DNA from: Polyangiaceae bacterium
Lineage (GTDB): Bacteria; Myxococcota_A; Polyangia; Polyangiales; Polyangiaceae
Direction of reading: 5' to 3'
NCBI GenBank assembly: GCA_020633205.1
Contig: JACKEB010000019.1
Coordinates: 1-64,000, forward strand
DNA length: 64,000 bases
Below the pieces are notes generated by a model. It searched no databases. It was not told the DNA's origin and saw nothing but the letters and a program-made list of their open reading frames with translations. A program made the position numbers and the translations under genes. Shown here piece after piece: positions 61,187-64,000 of the stretch. How positions within the stretch are numbered: the stretch's first letter is position 1; each line of letters starts with the position of its first letter.

Positions 61187-62347
61187 ATGCTCATGAACAC
61201 GCTATGCGTCATCGCGGGTGTTGGTGCCCAAACCAGCCTCGGCGCCACTGCCCCAGAGACGGCCTTCGTCTATCGCACCGGCCACATCGGGATGCGCGAA
61301 TCCGCGATCCTCGACTCCGTCGACAACCTGGTCACCCTGTGCTCGGTGCCCACACTGGAACCCTGGCTAAGCGGTGACGCTCGGCTGATTCAACTCGCCA
61401 TGCCCGCGCTGGAGGAGGCGATGGCCGCCCTGGGCGAGCACGCCAAGACCCTGCGCATCAAGCTCTACCTATGCGTGGACGAATGGCTCGCGGCCACCGA
61501 CGCGACGGGCGTTTCCGCTGCGCAGCGCGTAGCCAGCAGCCTGCTATTTCGGGCGCGAAAGCTGGCACACGAGAACGTGACGATCGAGACGCGGGTCGAG
61601 GGACCGGCTGCTCCAGGCCTATTCCTCGAGGAAGCGGCAAACTTGATAAACATGGGGCAAGCCGACGTGATCGTGGTCGGCGCGGTTCACTCCGACTATG
61701 ACCCTGCGGTGATCCGTACGCTCGAAGAGCGCGGCCGTCTATTCTCCTCGGATCATCTCGACGGCATGATCGGGGGTGAGGGTGCAGCGTTTCTGCTGCT
61801 GACCAGCGAACGGCTCGCTAACAAGCTAGGGCTCAGAGCCCACGTCGCCCTTCACAGTCTCGGCGTTGCCTACGAACGGGCGACCCCGGACAACGACGAA
61901 TCCGCGTACGAGGCCGCCGGGATCACCGTTGCCGCGCGAAAAGCGATGGAGCCGATGCTCGCAAGCAACCTCAAGTGTGGGTGGCTCCTCGGCGACGCGA
62001 CCTACGAGATGCGCGAGATCTACGAGTGGCAGGCCTTGACGGCGCGGAGTCAGCGGGCCTTCGAGTTGCCCCAACAGGGAGACTTCCCAGCCCACCGTGT
62101 GGGGCATATGGGCGCGATGGCCCTGCCGCTGATGCTCGTGCTGGTCTTCGAGGCCTATCGTCGGGGATACGCGCCCCACGAACGAGCCATGATGTACGCC
62201 GGCAGCGACGCTGGCGCGCGCACGGTGTTGATCGTCGGGCAGACCTCGGACTCGAAGCGCGCGTTGGGCGAAGACGCTCCGCCGATGCGGCCCGTGTCAG
62301 GTCAGGGGCTGCCGCCAAGCTCTGGCTCCGCCGGCCGTGTCCGCTGA
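61187..62347 (+). CDS. Ketosynthase-like protein of a type VI accessory locus, catalytic residues missing
   Basis: A 386-residue thiolase-fold protein. GGEGAA at 196-201 and VGHMGAM (H307) match conserved parts of beta-ketoacyl synthases. The Cys loop that normally reads TACSS is replaced by EGPAAPG at about 138-144, with no Cys nearby, and the first His motif (PHGTGT) is replaced by LLGDATYE at about 267-274. The enzyme should therefore not condense acyl chains in the usual way. Ketosynthase-like proteins accompany DUF2169 in type VI loci. The stop overlaps the next gene's start by 11 bases. A non-catalytic binding or structural role is inferred. Confidence 0.82.
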   Translation: MLMNTLCVIAGVGAQTSLGATAPETAFVYRTGHIGMRESAILDSVDNLVTLCSVPTLEPWLSGDARLIQLAMPALEEAMAALGEHAKTLRIKLYLCVDEWLAATDATGVSAAQRVASSLLFRARKLAHENVTIETRVEGPAAPGLFLEEAANLINMGQADVIVVGAVHSDYDPAVIRTLEERGRLFSSDHLDGMIGGEGAAFLLLTSERLANKLGLRAHVALHSLGVAYERATPDNDESAYEAAGITVAARKAMEPMLASNLKCGWLLGDATYEMREIYEWQALTARSQRAFELPQQGDFPAHRVGHMGAMALPLMLVLVFEAYRRGYAPHERAMMYAGSDAGARTVLIVGQTSDSKRALGEDAPPMRPVSGQGLPPSSGSAGRVR

Positions 62348-64000
62348 GCCGCCCCGGCGCGTCGTCCTCAAGCCGGACGTGGACGCGGACGCCATCGACG
62401 ACGCGGCGCGCTTCGCCGGCTGGCAACTCGCGAACATCATTCCCGGAGACGCCCGGCACCCCCGTCAGCTGCTCTTTTCGGTGTTCGATGGAGGCTGGCT
62501 GTACCTGGTAGACGACGCGCGGTTCTCTCAGCGCTGGTTTCAAGCGGAAGGTCCTCGGCAAAACGAGAATCTCGAACGCGTCCGAGCGCTGCTCGACTGC
62601 GAGGCGCCAGGAGCGGAGCCGGCCCCTGCCTCGCAACATTCCCCCACGGAATCGTCTACGGCGGCCACGGTCAGCCCTGCCGGGCCCCCTCCCCCCCACC
62701 GACCGCGCCTGGCGGATCATGTGCTGCCCCGACTACACCTAATGGATGGCAGCCCGCACTTGCTGCTCCATGACAACGCTCGCGGCGACGCGCTCGAGCT
62801 CGACCTCGAGCGATTCGAGTGGCTCGAGCTGGCAGATGGCACACGGGACGAAGAAGGCCTGTTCCTCGAGGCGAGCCGTCGCGGCGTGTTGCACAAGCGC
62901 TCCGAGCTCCGCGCGCTGCTAGAGCAGCTCCACGAGCGCGGAGAACTTGCCGGGGGAATCGCAGGCGAGCAGCGGGCCACGCGCATCCCCGAGCGCGAGG
63001 TCAAGCTCATACCGGGGCTCCGGCTCGGCTGTGACGGCACCGGCAGCTGTTGCCGAACCTACTCCTCCATGCTTTTTGATCGCGCGGAAGCTGAGGCCAC
63101 CCAAGGCATCGCGCCCCCCGGCCTGACAGCGCGGCACGCTCGGGTGTTTCTACCGGCGTTTGGCGCCAACGACGCCATCCAGGCGGTCGCGACCCGAGAC
63201 GGCGAGTGCGTGTTCTTGGACGCAGACTCGCGCTGCGTATTGCACGCCCGCGGCGCAAAGCCTCGCGGCTGCAACGACTACCCGCTAACCCTGGTGGACG
63301 ACGGGAGTGAGCTGTGGGCGGTCCCGGTGTTCGAGTGCCCGTGTGTGCAACGAAGTTTCCTGGCAGAAATACCGGCGGTGCCGCCCGTGCTGCCAACGCA
63401 TGAGTCGGGCTTGCCCGAAGAGCGTCCGATCATCCGGCTTCGCGAACGCTTCGAACTCGACTCCGATACGCCGCTCGCGAGAGAGGAACTCCGTGATTGG
63501 GTCCAGCGCGGAGTCGCTCAGATCCCCAAGGCAATGGACCAAGCCGACGCACTACACTGGCTTTGGACCTGGGCCCACGCCGACTTGAACGCGCAAGAGG
63601 TTCACACGTCGGCGCCCCCCACCTACGCTCTCGCTCCCTGGATACAAATGCTCGGCGACTACGCCTCGCGACGGGTGGACTCGGCAGCTTGGCGGAGCAC
63701 GCGCGATCGCACGCGGCGGCTGGTGGAGTGGATGCAGGCCGCGTGCGCCACACTCAGTGACCCGCAGCGGGTACGCGCGCTGCTGGCCCCGGCGCAGGAA
63801 GGCGCTGGCTCACGCCGTAGGCACGCGGCTGAGTGGGCGTACGTGCGCTGTCAGCTTGGAGGCTACCAGTTCGCTCAAGGCAGCGAACCGCTGCGAAGCG
63901 CCCTGGAGCAGCGCTGTGGTCGGATCTTGTTGGCGCGAGCGATGCTCGACACCTGCCCTCACGCGAGCGCCGACGATGCCGCTCGGACATCGCCGCTGAC
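62337..64000 (+). CDS. YkgJ-type cysteine-cluster protein (partial at window end)
   Basis: An open frame from GTG 62337, overlapping the ketosynthase-like stop, to the end of the window without a stop (at least 554 residues). The first 220 residues are unrecognised, with a Pro-rich stretch. From residue 232 the zinc/iron-chelating domain begins: GCDGTGSCC, then GECVFLD, RCVLHARGAKPRGCNDYP and VFECPCVQ. These are the conserved Cys groups of YkgJ-family proteins, which bind iron-sulfur or zinc. The rest is helical and continues out of the window. It is the third gene of a DUF2169 operon, so it may take part in type VI effector maturation; this is inference. Confidence 0.85.
   Translation, partial: MSAEPPRRVVLKPDVDADAIDDAARFAGWQLANIIPGDARHPRQLLFSVFDGGWLYLVDDARFSQRWFQAEGPRQNENLERVRALLDCEAPGAEPAPASQHSPTESSTAATVSPAGPPPPHRPRLADHVLPRLHLMDGSPHLLLHDNARGDALELDLERFEWLELADGTRDEEGLFLEASRRGVLHKRSELRALLEQLHERGELAGGIAGEQRATRIPEREVKLIPGLRLGCDGTGSCCRTYSSMLFDRAEAEATQGIAPPGLTARHARVFLPAFGANDAIQAVATRDGECVFLDADSRCVLHARGAKPRGCNDYPLTLVDDGSELWAVPVFECPCVQRSFLAEIPAVPPVLPTHESGLPEERPIIRLRERFELDSDTPLAREELRDWVQRGVAQIPKAMDQADALHWLWTWAHADLNAQEVHTSAPPTYALAPWIQMLGDYASRRVDSAAWRSTRDRTRRLVEWMQAACATLSDPQRVRALLAPAQEGAGSRRRHAAEWAYVRCQLGGYQFAQGSEPLRSALEQRCGRILLARAMLDTCPHASADDAARTSPL

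Overview
The window looks like a chromosome segment of a GC-rich myxobacterium, probably of the Polyangiales type. The evidence is the codon bias, the many lipoproteins with glycine-rich spacers, an RCC1-type lipoprotein, a cysteine-rich protein with a MYXO-CTERM-like tail, and a type VI secretion locus with a Ser/Thr kinase. No tRNA, rRNA, insertion sequence or CRISPR array was seen. The genus is not determinable from this sequence alone.

Layout. (1) 1-10261, plus strand, is a defence island. It holds the 3' end of an AlbA/RecG-like ATP-binding protein, a 54-codon remnant of an AAA ATPase, pglZ and brxL (BREX), and a small basic protein. A tightly packed three-gene module follows: a winged-helix protein, a P-loop ATPase, and a fusion of a Cas4-like Fe-S nuclease with an FtsK-type DNA translocase. 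Genes for PglX, BrxA, BrxB and BrxC are not in the window. They may lie upstream of base 1. (2) 10282-15247 holds a beta-propeller lipoprotein, a 7TM sensor histidine kinase with no adjacent regulator, and an unknown conserved protein. (3) 15321-19454, minus strand, is a compact run: lipoprotein, DUF2975 protein, XRE regulator, DUF262 protein, HipA-like kinase. The last two overlap by 4 bases. (4) 19490-31546 is mostly housekeeping: a serine hydrolase, typA, an RsmC-like methyltransferase, three lipoproteins, thiC with a TPP riboswitch, and an M28 peptidase. (5) 31589-50625 holds a large TPR protein and a type VI secretion locus. On the minus strand are kinase, degenerate ATPase, TssM, SH3 protein and small lipoprotein; on the plus strand are three tandem vgrG genes and, convergent to them, a DUF6484-like protein. 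(6) 50775-59940 holds secreted or surface proteins: a VWA lipoprotein, a possible acyltransferase, a propeller lipoprotein, a cysteine-rich protein and an RCC1 lipoprotein. (7) 60137-64000, plus strand, has DUF2169, a ketosynthase-like protein and a YkgJ-type cysteine-cluster protein, a trio typical of type VI accessory loci.

The most promising candidate for an undescribed system is the module at 5434-10261. It combines a nuclease and a dsDNA translocase in one polypeptide, with a partner ATPase and a winged-helix protein, and sits directly behind pglZ-brxL. The second candidate is the DUF262-HipA pair at 15321-18256. The third is the set of type VI proteins that look like catalytically altered enzymes: the ATPase with a broken Walker A, and the ketosynthase fold without its active-site Cys.
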